DNA from: Solirubrobacter sp963798325
GTDB taxonomy: Bacteria > Actinomycetota > Thermoleophilia > Solirubrobacterales > Solirubrobacteraceae
Length of the DNA: 64,000 nucleotides
Reading direction: 5' to 3'
Assembly (NCBI GenBank): GCA_963798325.1
Contig: CAWCSS010000008.1
Coordinates: 558,001-622,000 of the forward strand
Shown: in pieces, positions 18,022 through 26,877 of the stretch
How positions within the stretch are numbered: position 1 is the first letter of the stretch
Layout: each line of letters starts with the position of its first letter
Translations under genes and position numbers: made by a program
The notes under the pieces: model-generated
What the model saw: only the letters and a program-made list of their open reading frames with translations
Told to the model about the DNA's origin: nothing
Databases searched by the model: none

Positions 18022-18160
18022 CGGATCGGACTGTAGTCGAGGGCCGATCTGCGCCGCTGAGTCAGCGTTTGAACACTTCGCGAGTGGGTGCATCGGCAGC
18101 TCCGCGTGGGCGCGGCGAAAAGTTCACCGCGTCAACATCGGCGGAGGTTGTATCGCGCTC

Positions 18161-20080
18161 GTGGGTCACCACGAGCAACAAGCTCGTCGGAGGCGCGCCG
18201 CGACGGAGCCGGGCGCGGCCGTCGCCGAGCCGACGCGAGCACAGCCGTCCGCCGCCGCCGTCCTCGCCCTGCAGAGGTCGGCGGGCAACCGCGCGGTCGC
18301 CGCGCAGCTGCAGCGTTACAAGACGCACCCCACCTTCCAGATGCAGCACGGCTCGCCGATGAAGCCCAAGACCCCGCAGAAGGGGAAGTGGAAGGAGACC
18401 GGGACGGATCCCAAGGGCGTGTTCATGATCCAGCAGAACGACCGCTGGTACTCGTGGAGCCCGACCCACAACAGCTGGATCAGGGCGACCGATCCCACGC
18501 CGAAGACCGTGACGCCGGTCAAGGAAGAGACGCCGGTCATCGACGAGACGCCGGTGATCGATGAGACCCCGGTCGAGGAGACCACGACGGGCGAGACGAC
18601 CGAGGAGCCGCCGAAGGAGCTCGGGCCGTCCAAGCCGCCGCGCGCCATCAAGGTCCCCGAGAACGCGGGTCATTTCACGGGTGAGTCCACGACCACGATG
18701 AAGCTCGGCGAGACCGCGGTGCCCGACGGGCTGGTCGAGCACATCTTCGGCTTCCTCGACCACAACCAGCTCGTCGGGATGCGCCAGATGGACAAGTTCT
18801 TCCGGCAGTACGGGTCCAGCGCGCTGCGCAAGCACGTCCAACAGCAGCGGGCCAAGGAGAAGGAGGGCGACACGCCCAAGCTCAAGGGCCTGTCCTCGCT
18901 GGGCGGCAAGTCGATGCTCGACCAGTACCACGACTCGATCATGGAGCGCCCGCCCTCGCAGATCGTGGTCGCCACCGATCAGGTCAACGCGCAGACGGTC
19001 AACCAGATCACCGACGGCTTCAAGGGCGCGGTGACCGTCTACCACGGCTCGGGCCACGGCCAGGGCGGGCCGAACCGAGGCGGGAAGACCTACGAGGAGG
19101 TCGATGGGCCGTTCGACAGCATCGAAGGCTCCAAGATGCACAACAAGGCGATGGTCGGCGCCGACGCCGAGGGCGAGGGGCAATTCCTGCTGTCGGGCTC
19201 GCCGAACCTGACCCGCGGCGGCCTGCAGGACAACACCGAGTCCTCCGTCGTGGTCCGTTACGGCGGCATCGCGCAGATGTACAAGGACTACATCGGCAAC
19301 ATCTCCAAGCACAAGGGCAGCGACCCGCTGTTCTCGAAGGCGCTCAAGGGCCTCAACGAGACCAACCCGCTGGGCATCCGGGCGGCGCTGGCGCCGTTCG
19401 TCGACATCGGCGAGACGCTCAACGCCGAGCTGCAGGGCGCGGACAAGGTCGTCATGCGGATGTTCCTCGTCGGCCAGGTCAAGGAGCACGATCCGATCGA
19501 CACGCTCTGCGCCATGGCCCTCAACGGCGCCGACGTCACGGTGGTCGTCGATCGCTCACAGGCCAACAGCACCGGCTACGTCCGCGAGGCGCTGCGCAAG
19601 CTGCAGGCCTCGAAGGTGAAGGTCCAGAGCGAGACCGGCAAGACCGGCGGCTCGATCATGCACGACAAGCTGATCATGACCCACCACCCCAAGACCGAGA
19701 CCAGCCCCGAGACGCACAAGGTGATGATCGGCTCCTCCGGGATGACCAAGCACGTCATCAACAACTGGAGCTACGAGAACCTGCTGATCATCGACGACGA
19801 GAAGCTCTTCGGCGAGATGATGGGCCACCACGACAAGGGCGCGACCAAGCGCACGAGCGGCATCCCGCTGCTCGACCCCAGCTCGGACCTCGGGCGGGCC
19901 TGCGGGCTGCTGCAGAGCAAGGTCGGCACGCCCAGGGGCTGGGAGTGGACGACGTTCGGCTCGGTCATCGGCGAGGCCCGCAAGCAGGGCATCAAGGTCG
20001 GCATGCTCTATGGCGGCATCGAGGAGCTGCGCATCCGCATGCGGCAGGACAAGTGGAACAAGGACTGGCTGGGGTACTGA
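18161..20080 (+). CDS. Putative injection-system effector: LQRxAGN motif, F-box-like, PLD-like core
   Basis: A 639-residue protein from GTG 18161 (GGAGG 12 bases before). Residues 37-52 are LQRSAGNRAVAAQLQR, the short motif found near the N-terminus of many cargo proteins associated with extracellular contractile injection systems. Residues 117-140 are a TPVxxE/D repeat. Residues about 187-225 (VPDGLVEHIFGFLDHN, then LVGMRQMDKFFRQY) look like an F-box. From about 265 a PLD-like fold follows: H327/K329 in KMHNKAMVGAD with SGSPNLTRGG, and H501/K503 in SIMHDKLIMTHH with GSSGMT. The second half-site lacks the usual Asp and Asn. No signal peptide or membrane segment. Catalytic activity and delivery are inferences; no injection-system structural genes are in the window. 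Confidence 0.75.
   Translation: MGHHEQQARRRRAATEPGAAVAEPTRAQPSAAAVLALQRSAGNRAVAAQLQRYKTHPTFQMQHGSPMKPKTPQKGKWKETGTDPKGVFMIQQNDRWYSWSPTHNSWIRATDPTPKTVTPVKEETPVIDETPVIDETPVEETTTGETTEEPPKELGPSKPPRAIKVPENAGHFTGESTTTMKLGETAVPDGLVEHIFGFLDHNQLVGMRQMDKFFRQYGSSALRKHVQQQRAKEKEGDTPKLKGLSSLGGKSMLDQYHDSIMERPPSQIVVATDQVNAQTVNQITDGFKGAVTVYHGSGHGQGGPNRGGKTYEEVDGPFDSIEGSKMHNKAMVGADAEGEGQFLLSGSPNLTRGGLQDNTESSVVVRYGGIAQMYKDYIGNISKHKGSDPLFSKALKGLNETNPLGIRAALAPFVDIGETLNAELQGADKVVMRMFLVGQVKEHDPIDTLCAMALNGADVTVVVDRSQANSTGYVREALRKLQASKVKVQSETGKTGGSIMHDKLIMTHHPKTETSPETHKVMIGSSGMTKHVINNWSYENLLIIDDEKLFGEMMGHHDKGATKRTSGIPLLDPSSDLGRACGLLQSKVGTPRGWEWTTFGSVIGEARKQGIKVGMLYGGIEELRIRMRQDKWNKDWLGY
18509..18580 (+). repeat. Four 18-base tandem units inside the effector gene
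   Basis: Four imperfect 18-base units encode VTPVKE, ETPVID, ETPVID and ETPVEE (residues 117-140). It is an acidic, proline-spaced linker between the N-terminal motif and the F-box-like segment. Confidence 0.8.
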
Positions 20081-20090
20081 TTCCAGGCAT

Positions 20091-20118
20091 CTGACGTTTT
20101 CTGGAACGCTTCCAGAAT
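20091..20118 (+). promoter_or_regulatory. furA-katG promoter with Fur-type operator
   Basis: A perfect inverted repeat TTCTGGAA-cgc-TTCCAGAA lies at 20099-20117. It overlaps a possible -10 (CAGAAT, 20113-20118) with CTGACG as -35 (20091-20096). The position suits autorepression by the FurA encoded directly downstream, as in other actinobacterial furA-katG operons. A further half-site, TTCCAG, is at 20081. Confidence 0.75.
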
Positions 20119-20136
20119 CTGTGGCACACTGGCGGC

Positions 20137-20556
20137 GTGCCGGCGGACTCGGAACTCGAGACGATCCTGCGCGGGGCGTCCCTGCGCATCACGCGTCCGC
20201 GCGTCGCGGTGCTGGCCGCGGTGCACGAGCATCCGCACGCCGACACGCAGTCGATCCTCGGCGTCGTTCGCGGTGAGCTCAGCGACGTCTCGCAGGCCGC
20301 CGTGTACGAGGTGCTCAACGCCCTGACCGATGCCGGTCTCGTGCGTCGCATCCAGCCGCAGGGCAGCGTCGCGCGGTACGAGTCGCGGACCGGCGACAAT
20401 CATCACCACGTCATCTGCCGCTCGTGCGGTGCGATCGCCGACGTCGACTGCGCCGTCGGCGAAGCGCCGTGTCTTGAACCGTCCGAAGCGCACGGCTTCG
20501 TCATCGACGAGGCCGAGGTCGTCTACTGGGGCCTGTGCTCCACTTGTCAATCCTGA
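20137..20556 (+). CDS. furA: Fur-family peroxide/iron regulator FurA
   Basis: A 139-residue metalloregulator. The winged helix covers about residues 14-80 (LRITRPRVAVLAAVHEHPHA; VSQAAVYEVLNALTDAGLV). The metal site HHH in DNHHHVICRSCG and the two zinc CxxC pairs (CRSC, CSTC) are intact. It sits 18 bases before katG, the conserved furA-katG arrangement in which FurA represses both genes and releases on oxidation. The start is a GTG at 20137, 20 bases after the operator palindrome. Confidence 0.93.
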   Translation: MPADSELETILRGASLRITRPRVAVLAAVHEHPHADTQSILGVVRGELSDVSQAAVYEVLNALTDAGLVRRIQPQGSVARYESRTGDNHHHVICRSCGAIADVDCAVGEAPCLEPSEAHGFVIDEAEVVYWGLCSTCQS

Positions 20557-20574
20557 ACTGGGGGAGTTCGAACC

Positions 20575-22779
20575 TTGTCCGATCCGCAGCCCAACGCCGT
20601 CGTCGGCGACATGAACGAGCCGATCGAGGCCGAGGGCAAGTGCCCTGTCGCCCACGATCACTTCCCGCACCCGACCCAGGGCGGCGGCAACCGCGGCTGG
20701 TGGCCCGACCGCCTGAACCTCAAGATCCTGGCCAAGAACCCCGCGGTGGCGAACCCGCTCGGCGAGGAGTTCGACTACACCGCGGCGTTCAACACGCTCG
20801 ATCTGGCCGCGGTCAAGGCCGACATCGCTGATGTCCTGACGACCTCGCAGGACTGGTGGCCCGCGGACTTCGGCCATTACGGCCCGTTCATGATCCGGAT
20901 GGCCTGGCACAGCGCCGGCACCTACCGCATCCAGGACGGCCGCGGCGGCGGCGGCGCCGGCCAGCAGCGCTTCGCGCCGCTGAACTCGTGGCCCGACAAC
21001 GGCAACCTGGACAAGGCTCGCCGCCTGCTGTGGCCGGTCAAGAAGAAGTACGGCCAGGCGCTCTCGTGGGCCGACCTGATGATCCTCACCGGCAACGTCG
21101 CGCTGGAGACGATGGGCTTTGAGACTTTCGGCTTCGCCGGCGGGCGCCCCGACGTGTGGGAGCCCGACGAGGACGTCTACTGGGGCCCGGAGACCGAGTG
21201 GCTGGGTGACGAGCGCTACACCGGCGACCGTGACCTCGAGAAGCCGCTGGGCGCCGTCCAGATGGGCCTGATCTACGTCAACCCGGAAGGCCCGAACGGC
21301 AACCCGGACCCGCTCGGCGCCGCGCGCGACATCCGCGAGACGTTCGCCCGCATGGCCATGAACGACGAGGAGACCGTCGCGCTGATCGCCGGCGGGCACT
21401 CGTTCGGCAAGACCCACGGCGCCGCCGACCCCGACGAGTACGTCGGCCGCGAGCCCGAGGGCGCGCCGATCGAGGAGATGGGCCTCGGCTGGAAGAACAC
21501 GTTCGGCACCGGCAAGGGCGCGGACGCGATCACCTCGGGCCTGGAGGTCACCTGGACGGCGACCCCGACCCAGTGGTCGAACAACTTCTTCGAGAACCTC
21601 TTCGGCTTCGAGTGGGAGCTGACCAAGAGCCCCGCCGGAGCGAACCAGTGGCAGCCGAAGGACGGCGCCGGCGCGGGTGTCGTGCCCGGCCCGGCCCCGG
21701 ACTCCGAGCGGCGTGTCCCGACGATGCTCACCACCGATCTGGCGCTGCGCTTCGACCCGGAGTACGAGAAGATCTCGCGCCGCTTCTTGGAGAACCCGGA
21801 CCAGCTGGCCGACGCGTTCGCGCGTGCCTGGTTCAAGCTCACCCACCGCGACATGGGGCCGATCCAGCGCTACCTCGGACCTGAGGTGCCGTCGGAGACG
21901 CTGATCTGGCAGGACCCGGTGCCGGCCGGCCCGGCGTTGACCGACCAGGACGTCACGGCGCTGAAGGCGTCGATCCTGGAGTCCGGCCTCTCCGTCTCCG
22001 AGCTCGTCTCGGTCGCGTGGGCGTCGGCCTCGACGTTCCGCGGCAGCGACAAGCGCGGTGGCGCCAACGGCGCGCGCATCCGCTTGGAGCCGCAGCGGTC
22101 GTGGGAGGTCAACAACCCCGCGCAGCTGCAGAAGGTCCTGGGCAAGCTCGAGGAGATCCAGGCGTCCTTCGGCAAGGACGTCTCCCTGGCCGACCTGATC
22201 GTTCTCGGCGGCACCGCCGCGGTCGAGAAGGCCGCCGCCGACGGTGGCGTCGCGGTCGAGGTCCCGTTCACGCCCGGTCGCGGCGACGCGACCGAGGAGT
22301 GGACCGACGCCGACTCCTTCGCGCCGCTGGAGCCGACCGCCGACGGCTTCCGCAACTACCTGCGCGCCGAGCACCGGCTGGGCGCCGAGTACCTGCTGCT
22401 CGACCGCGCCAACCTGCTGACGCTGAGCGCGCCTGAGCTGACCGTCCTGATCGGCGGCCTGCGCGTCCTCGGCGCCAACTGGGACGGCTCCGCGGTGGGC
22501 GTGTTGACCGACAAGCCGGGCACGCTGACGAACGACTTCTTCGTCAACCTGCTCGACCTCGGCGTGACCTGGGCGGCCTCCGGCGACGAGTTCGAGGCCC
22601 GCGCCGACAACGGCGACCTGCTCTGGACCGGCACCCGCGCCGACCTCGTGTTCGGCTCCAACTCCGAGCTGCGCGCCCTGGCCGAGGTCTACGCCTCCGA
22701 CGACGCGCGCGAGAAGTTCGTCCACGACTTCGCCGCCGCGTGGGCGAAGGTCATGGACCTCGACCGCTTCGACGTCTAG
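20575..22779 (+). CDS. katG: Catalase-peroxidase KatG
   Basis: A 734-residue bifunctional haem enzyme that destroys hydrogen peroxide. The distal triad is Arg108, Trp111, His112 in MIRMAWHSAGTYR; the proximal haem ligand is His275 in AGGHSFGKTHGA. The Tyr-bearing MGLIYVNPEGPNG supplies the Trp-Tyr-Met adduct. The duplicated C-terminal half without haem runs from about residue 430. Length matches the family. The start is a TTG at 20575 with GGGGGAG 8 bases before it. It is expressed with furA from the upstream operator. Confidence 0.98.
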   Translation: MSDPQPNAVVGDMNEPIEAEGKCPVAHDHFPHPTQGGGNRGWWPDRLNLKILAKNPAVANPLGEEFDYTAAFNTLDLAAVKADIADVLTTSQDWWPADFGHYGPFMIRMAWHSAGTYRIQDGRGGGGAGQQRFAPLNSWPDNGNLDKARRLLWPVKKKYGQALSWADLMILTGNVALETMGFETFGFAGGRPDVWEPDEDVYWGPETEWLGDERYTGDRDLEKPLGAVQMGLIYVNPEGPNGNPDPLGAARDIRETFARMAMNDEETVALIAGGHSFGKTHGAADPDEYVGREPEGAPIEEMGLGWKNTFGTGKGADAITSGLEVTWTATPTQWSNNFFENLFGFEWELTKSPAGANQWQPKDGAGAGVVPGPAPDSERRVPTMLTTDLALRFDPEYEKISRRFLENPDQLADAFARAWFKLTHRDMGPIQRYLGPEVPSETLIWQDPVPAGPALTDQDVTALKASILESGLSVSELVSVAWASASTFRGSDKRGGANGARIRLEPQRSWEVNNPAQLQKVLGKLEEIQASFGKDVSLADLIVLGGTAAVEKAAADGGVAVEVPFTPGRGDATEEWTDADSFAPLEPTADGFRNYLRAEHRLGAEYLLLDRANLLTLSAPELTVLIGGLRVLGANWDGSAVGVLTDKPGTLTNDFFVNLLDLGVTWAASGDEFEARADNGDLLWTGTRADLVFGSNSELRALAEVYASDDAREKFVHDFAAAWAKVMDLDRFDV

Positions 22780-22793
22780 CGCCATCCCTCGAT

Positions 22794-22822
22794 GCCGGGA
22801 CGGGTCCGGAACCCGTCCCGGC
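22794..22822 (+). terminator. katG terminator hairpin
   Basis: A 12-base perfect stem GCCGGGACGGGT / ACCCGTCCCGGC with the loop CCGGA lies 15 bases past the katG stop. Confidence 0.75.
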
Positions 22823-22898
22823 GCCGAGTGCCGCGCCCAGGTCCTGTTCGGGGTGCCGCTGCTCGCCGAGCGAGGGAGCGTATGGCTGATCGCTTGGG

Positions 22899-22917
22899 CG
22901 CCACCCGGTGGGTGGCG
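22899..22917. other. Second strong hairpin after katG
   Basis: CGCCACCC-ggt-GGGTGGCG, an 8-base perfect stem with a 3-base loop, in the 222-base gap before the secreted-protein gene. It may be a back-up terminator or leader structure. I see nothing else in this gap. Confidence 0.45.
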
Positions 22918-23001
22918 TGGCGGGTCAAGCGCCCCGCGGGAACCTGGCCGGACGGATGGGCATCCGGCGTAGAGCACTCATGACATGGTTAGCATCGTTG
23001 A

Positions 23002-24226
23002 ATGCGGTTTCTCGTTTTCGCGGTATTCGTCGCCCTGCTGATCCCCGCGACCGCGCGGCGCCGACGGCGCCAAGCTGGTCGAGAAGACCGTCACCGCAGC
23101 GAAGGTCTTCAAGGAGGGCGAGAGCCTGGAGATCCCCGGCAACTGCATGACCACGCTGTTCGCGGAGTACAAGGAGATCAAGAACTACTCGGCGATCAAG
23201 TGGACGACCAAGGCCGGGAGTGATCCGGCGACGGCAAGGGAGATCTCGGGGCCGATCTACGCGCCGTACAACGACGTCTACCGCTATGGCGGGCTGGAGT
23301 GGCGTGCGCCGAAGAACAAGCACCGGTCGGTGATCAGCGAGTCCTGGGCGGCCGGCGCGCCGCGCGCAGGCGGGGGGAGCAACTGCACCGAGATGACCGC
23401 CAGGACCAAGGAGCTGTTCCCCAACCCGATCAAGGTCCTCTACCGCTCCAACCAGCACACCGCCCGCATCACCGGGTACCTCGACCCGGTGAAGGCGTAC
23501 GAGCGGATCACCGATGGCAAAGGCGGCTTTCCACAGCGCGAAGTCGACGAGCTTCCGCAGGAGGAGATCACCAAGCTCCTCAGCGGGCTGACCGTTGTCG
23601 CGAAGGGCCCGAAGAAGACCTTCAAGGCGCCCGTGCGGCCCGACGGCGCGAAGCACGGCTGGTTCACGATGGAGATCCCGGGCCGCTACTACGGCCGCTA
23701 CAAGCTGAAGGTCAAGGCGCCGAAGGGCATTTCGGCCGACCCCTCCGCGCAGACGGTCCGGATCAAGCCCGGTGTGGAGGAGCGGGCCGACTGGGAGATG
23801 GGCTACGACTGCAAGGTCAATCCGCCCGGGATGAGCTTCGCGCCCCGCCGCGAGCACTACGTCGACTCCAAACGCGGAGGCGCCCTCGGAGTCGAGCTGC
23901 TCTGGAACTGTCGCGCGCGAGCCGGCCGGCTGCGCGTGCACGTGACCAGGCTCAACCAGAGCGCGACCAACTTCAACTTCAAGTGCGCCGACAAGTTCAA
24001 CGGCGACTTCTGGGCCACCGGGGTTCCCGGGAAGAACTGGATCGAGTCACACACCGTGAGGCTCCTGCCGTCCGGCGAGATCCAGCCCTCGCAGAACGTC
24101 TACGTCGGCGTCTTCGACTTCAAGGGGCTCTTCGCCAACGCGAACCTCTTCCGCGCGAGCATCCGCTCCGCCGACTGCGGCTACGACATCGGCGAGCAGC
24201 TTCGCGGCTCCGGCGACCAGGGTTGA
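23002..24226 (+). pseudogene. Secreted protein of unknown function, frameshifted after signal peptide
   Basis: ATG 23002 opens a clean signal peptide (MRFLVFAVFVALLIPATA), then the frame turns to Arg-rich nonsense. The next frame carries DGAKLVEKTVTAAKVFKEGE and runs to 24226 with sensible composition (about 400 residues). Removing one base near 23054-23059 joins them as ...LLIPATAGADGAKLV, with a good signal-peptidase site. The second frame has a stop at 23039 and no start before ATG 23147, so it cannot make its own export signal. The mature part has several cysteines and beta-type stretches (ADWEMGYDCKVNPPGMSF); I do not recognise a family. Either a sequencing insertion or a recent mutation. 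Confidence 0.7.
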
Positions 24227-24281
24227 GCGCGTGTAGATCGGCGGCGACCTGCCGCACGAGCAGCGGAGTAGCCTGAGGTCG

Positions 24282-24752
24282 ATGCTCGAGATCGGCGAAA
24301 ACGCACCTGACTTCACGCTTCCGGACCAGGACGGCGACGATGTCGCGCTGTCTGGCCTGAAGGGGCAAACAGTCGTCTTGTACTTCTATCCCAAGGCGGA
24401 CACGCCCGGCTGCACGACGCAGGCGTGCGGTGTCCGCGACCACCTGCCCGACTACGAGCAGGCCGGCGTACGGGTCCTCGGTGTCTCGCCCGACCCGGTC
24501 AAGCTCGTCAAGAAGTTCCACGACAAGCAGGGGCTGAACTTCACGCTGCTGGCGGACTCCGACCACGCGGTCTGCGACGCCTACGGGGTCTGGGCCGAGA
24601 AGTCGATGTACGGCAAGACCTACTGGGGCGCGCTGCGCGCCACGTTCATCATCGATGGCGAGGGCGTGATCCGCCACGTCATCCCGAAGGTCTCGCCGAA
24701 GACGCACGACGACGAGGTGCTCAAGGCGATCGGCGAGCTGTCCGCCGCCTGA
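24282..24752 (+). CDS. bcp: Thiol peroxidase, BCP/PrxQ-type peroxiredoxin
   Basis: A 156-residue cytosolic peroxiredoxin reducing peroxides with thioredoxin. Peroxidatic Cys44 and resolving Cys49 are in DTPGCTTQACGVRDH, the CxxxxC spacing of the BCP group. The WGALRATFIIDGEG block near the C-terminus is typical. A GAGG lies just before ATG 24282. One base separates its stop from the next gene, so it appears to lead a bcp-fetA-fetB operon, which would link peroxide removal with iron export. Confidence 0.93.
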   Translation: MLEIGENAPDFTLPDQDGDDVALSGLKGQTVVLYFYPKADTPGCTTQACGVRDHLPDYEQAGVRVLGVSPDPVKLVKKFHDKQGLNFTLLADSDHAVCDAYGVWAEKSMYGKTYWGALRATFIIDGEGVIRHVIPKVSPKTHDDEVLKAIGELSAA

Positions 24753-24753
24753 G

Positions 24754-25328
<575 letters not shown>

Positions 25329-25332
<4 letters not shown>

Positions 25333-26078
25333 ACGAGGTCCTCACCCAGGGCGCCGCGGGGCTCTTCCTCGCCGCGGTCGCCGTCGGGCTGGCGTGGCGG
25401 CTCGGGCTCGGGCTGTCGAGCGAGATCGCCGTCGCCGCGGGACGTGCCGTCGTCCAGCTCACCGCCGTCGGCGCGGTCATCGTCGTCGTCTTCAAGGTGC
25501 CCGCGCTGGCGTTCGCGTTCGTCGCGGTGATGCTCTCGACCGCCGCGTTCACGTCCGGCCGGCGCATCCGCGCGCTCCCGAACGCCCGCCGCGTCGCGTT
25601 CGCCGCGATCGCGGTGCCCGCCCTGCTCGCCACCGGGTTCCTGTTGGCCGTGGGCGCGTTCGCCTTCACCGCCCGCGCGGCGGTCCCGACCGCCGGCATC
25701 CTGATCGGCGGCGGGATGGCGGCGACGTCGCTCACCGGCCGCCGGCTGGTCGAGGAGCTCACCAGCGCCCACGCCGAGATCGAAGCGCGCCTGTGCCTCG
25801 GCGACAGCGCCCGCGAAGCGCTGCGCCCGTCGGTCCGCCGTGCGGTCGCCACCGGGCTCACGCCGGCGATCGACCAGACCCGCTCGGTCGGCCTCGTCAC
25901 GCTCCCGGGCACCTTCGTCGGCCTCCTCCTCGGCGGCGCCCGCCCGGCCGAGGCCGCCTCCACCCAGCTCGTGATGCTGCTCGCCCTGCTGGCCGTCGAA
26001 CTCGCGGCCGCCGCGCTGCTCACCGAGTTCGTCCAACGCGCCGCCGTCGCCCCGGGCGAACGCGTCCGCCAAATCTAA
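25329..26078 (+). CDS. fetB: UPF0014 permease, FetB/YbbM-like iron exporter
   Basis: A 249-residue integral membrane protein with about seven hydrophobic helices. Diagnostic blocks are AAGRAVVQLTAVGAVI near the N-terminus, PTAGILIGGGMAATSLTG and the loop ARLCLGDSAREAL. The cytoplasmic TRSVGLVTLPGTFVGLLLGG is the family signature. It starts at a GTG overlapping the ATPase stop, so the two are translationally coupled subunits. Its stop lies inside the strong palindrome at 26075. Confidence 0.88.
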
Positions 26079-26126
26079 AGGGGCCAGGCCCCGTCAACCC
26101 CGGCTGACGGGGCCAGGCCCCTTTAG
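26075..26126. terminator. Long inverted repeat, bidirectional terminator
   Basis: Two 22-base arms (26075-26096 and 26105-26126), identical but for one mismatched central pair, flank an 8-base loop. Each arm is itself near-palindromic (GGGGCCAGGCCCC). It sits between the converging fetB and SDR genes and ends in an A/T run on both strands, as expected of a two-way terminator. It also has the look of a REP-type element. Confidence 0.75.
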
Positions 26127-26128
26127 GT

Positions 26129-26812
26129 TCACCACGGCACGACGCCGTGGCGGTCGACGTAGGTGCCGGTGGGGCCGTCGGGGCCGACCTGGGCGAGGGC
26201 GATGATGGCCTCGGCGCCCTCCTCGACGGTCTGGTGGCCGGAGTGGTGGTTGAAGTCGGTCGCCGTGTAGCCGGGGTCGACGGCGTTGATCCGCATCGCC
26301 GGGAAGCTGCGCGCGAGCTGCGAGCTGATCATGTTCAGGGCGGTCTTCGAGGGCGAGTAGGTGATGTTGGTGAACGAGGACTCGACGCGCTCGGGGTCGC
26401 TCGTGAGCGTCATCGAGCCCATGCCGCTGCTGACGTTGACCACGACGGGGTTCCCGGACTGCTCGAGCGCCGGCCGGAACGCCTGGAACACGCGCACCGG
26501 GCCGTAGACGTTGGTCTCGAAGACCGGGCGCAGGTGGTCGACGGTGACGTCGGTCACGGGGACGCGGCCGCCGCTGATGCCGGCGTTGTTGATCAGCACG
26601 TCGAGCGCGCCGACGGTCTGCGCCGCGGCGGCCACGGACGCGTCGTCGGTCACGTCGAGCTGGACGAAGCGCGCGCCCAGCTCGTCGGCGGCGGCCTGGC
26701 CCTTCTCGGGATCGCGGGCGCCGATCCACACGTCGTGGCCGGCGGCGATCAGCTCCTTCGCGGTCTGGTAGCCGATGCTCCGGTTGCCTCCGGTGATCAA
26801 GGTCGTGGTCAT
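26129..26812 (-). CDS. Short-chain dehydrogenase/reductase
   Basis: A 227-residue NAD(P)-dependent oxidoreductase. The cofactor motif is TLITGGNRSIGYQTAKEL, with NNAG (LINNAGISGG), the catalytic Ser in VVNVSSGMGS and the Tyr-Lys pair in TYSPSKTALNM, followed by INAVDPGYTATDF. The substrate is unknown. ATG 26812 (MTTTLITGG) is the usual start; the frame extends 12 residues upstream. It diverges from an XRE regulator 65 bases away, a common pairing in actinobacteria, where the regulator controls the reductase. Confidence 0.9.
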   Translation of the reverse strand: MTTTLITGGNRSIGYQTAKELIAAGHDVWIGARDPEKGQAAADELGARFVQLDVTDDASVAAAAQTVGALDVLINNAGISGGRVPVTDVTVDHLRPVFETNVYGPVRVFQAFRPALEQSGNPVVVNVSSGMGSMTLTSDPERVESSFTNITYSPSKTALNMISSQLARSFPAMRINAVDPGYTATDFNHHSGHQTVEEGAEAIIALAQVGPDGPTGTYVDRHGVVPW

Positions 26813-26850
26813 GCCACCAGGATGGGTCGCGGCGGCCGGAAAGACCATGG

Positions 26851-26861
26851 CCCTGTCAGGG
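26851..26861. promoter_or_regulatory. Palindrome between SDR and XRE genes
   Basis: CCCTGTCAGGG (5+1+5, perfect) lies midway between the divergent starts and is a plausible site for the XRE regulator. The role is inferred from position. Confidence 0.45.
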
Positions 26862-26877
26862 GTAGGCTGAACCGACG

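Noticed and set aside
20008..22977. A 989-codon minus-strand frame opposite furA and katG
   Set aside because: The sense strand encodes complete, catalytic-residue-intact KatG; the antisense product has no domain.
22792..22983. A 63-codon frame after katG
   Set aside because: It runs through two strong hairpins, begins inside the katG terminator and has no ribosome site.
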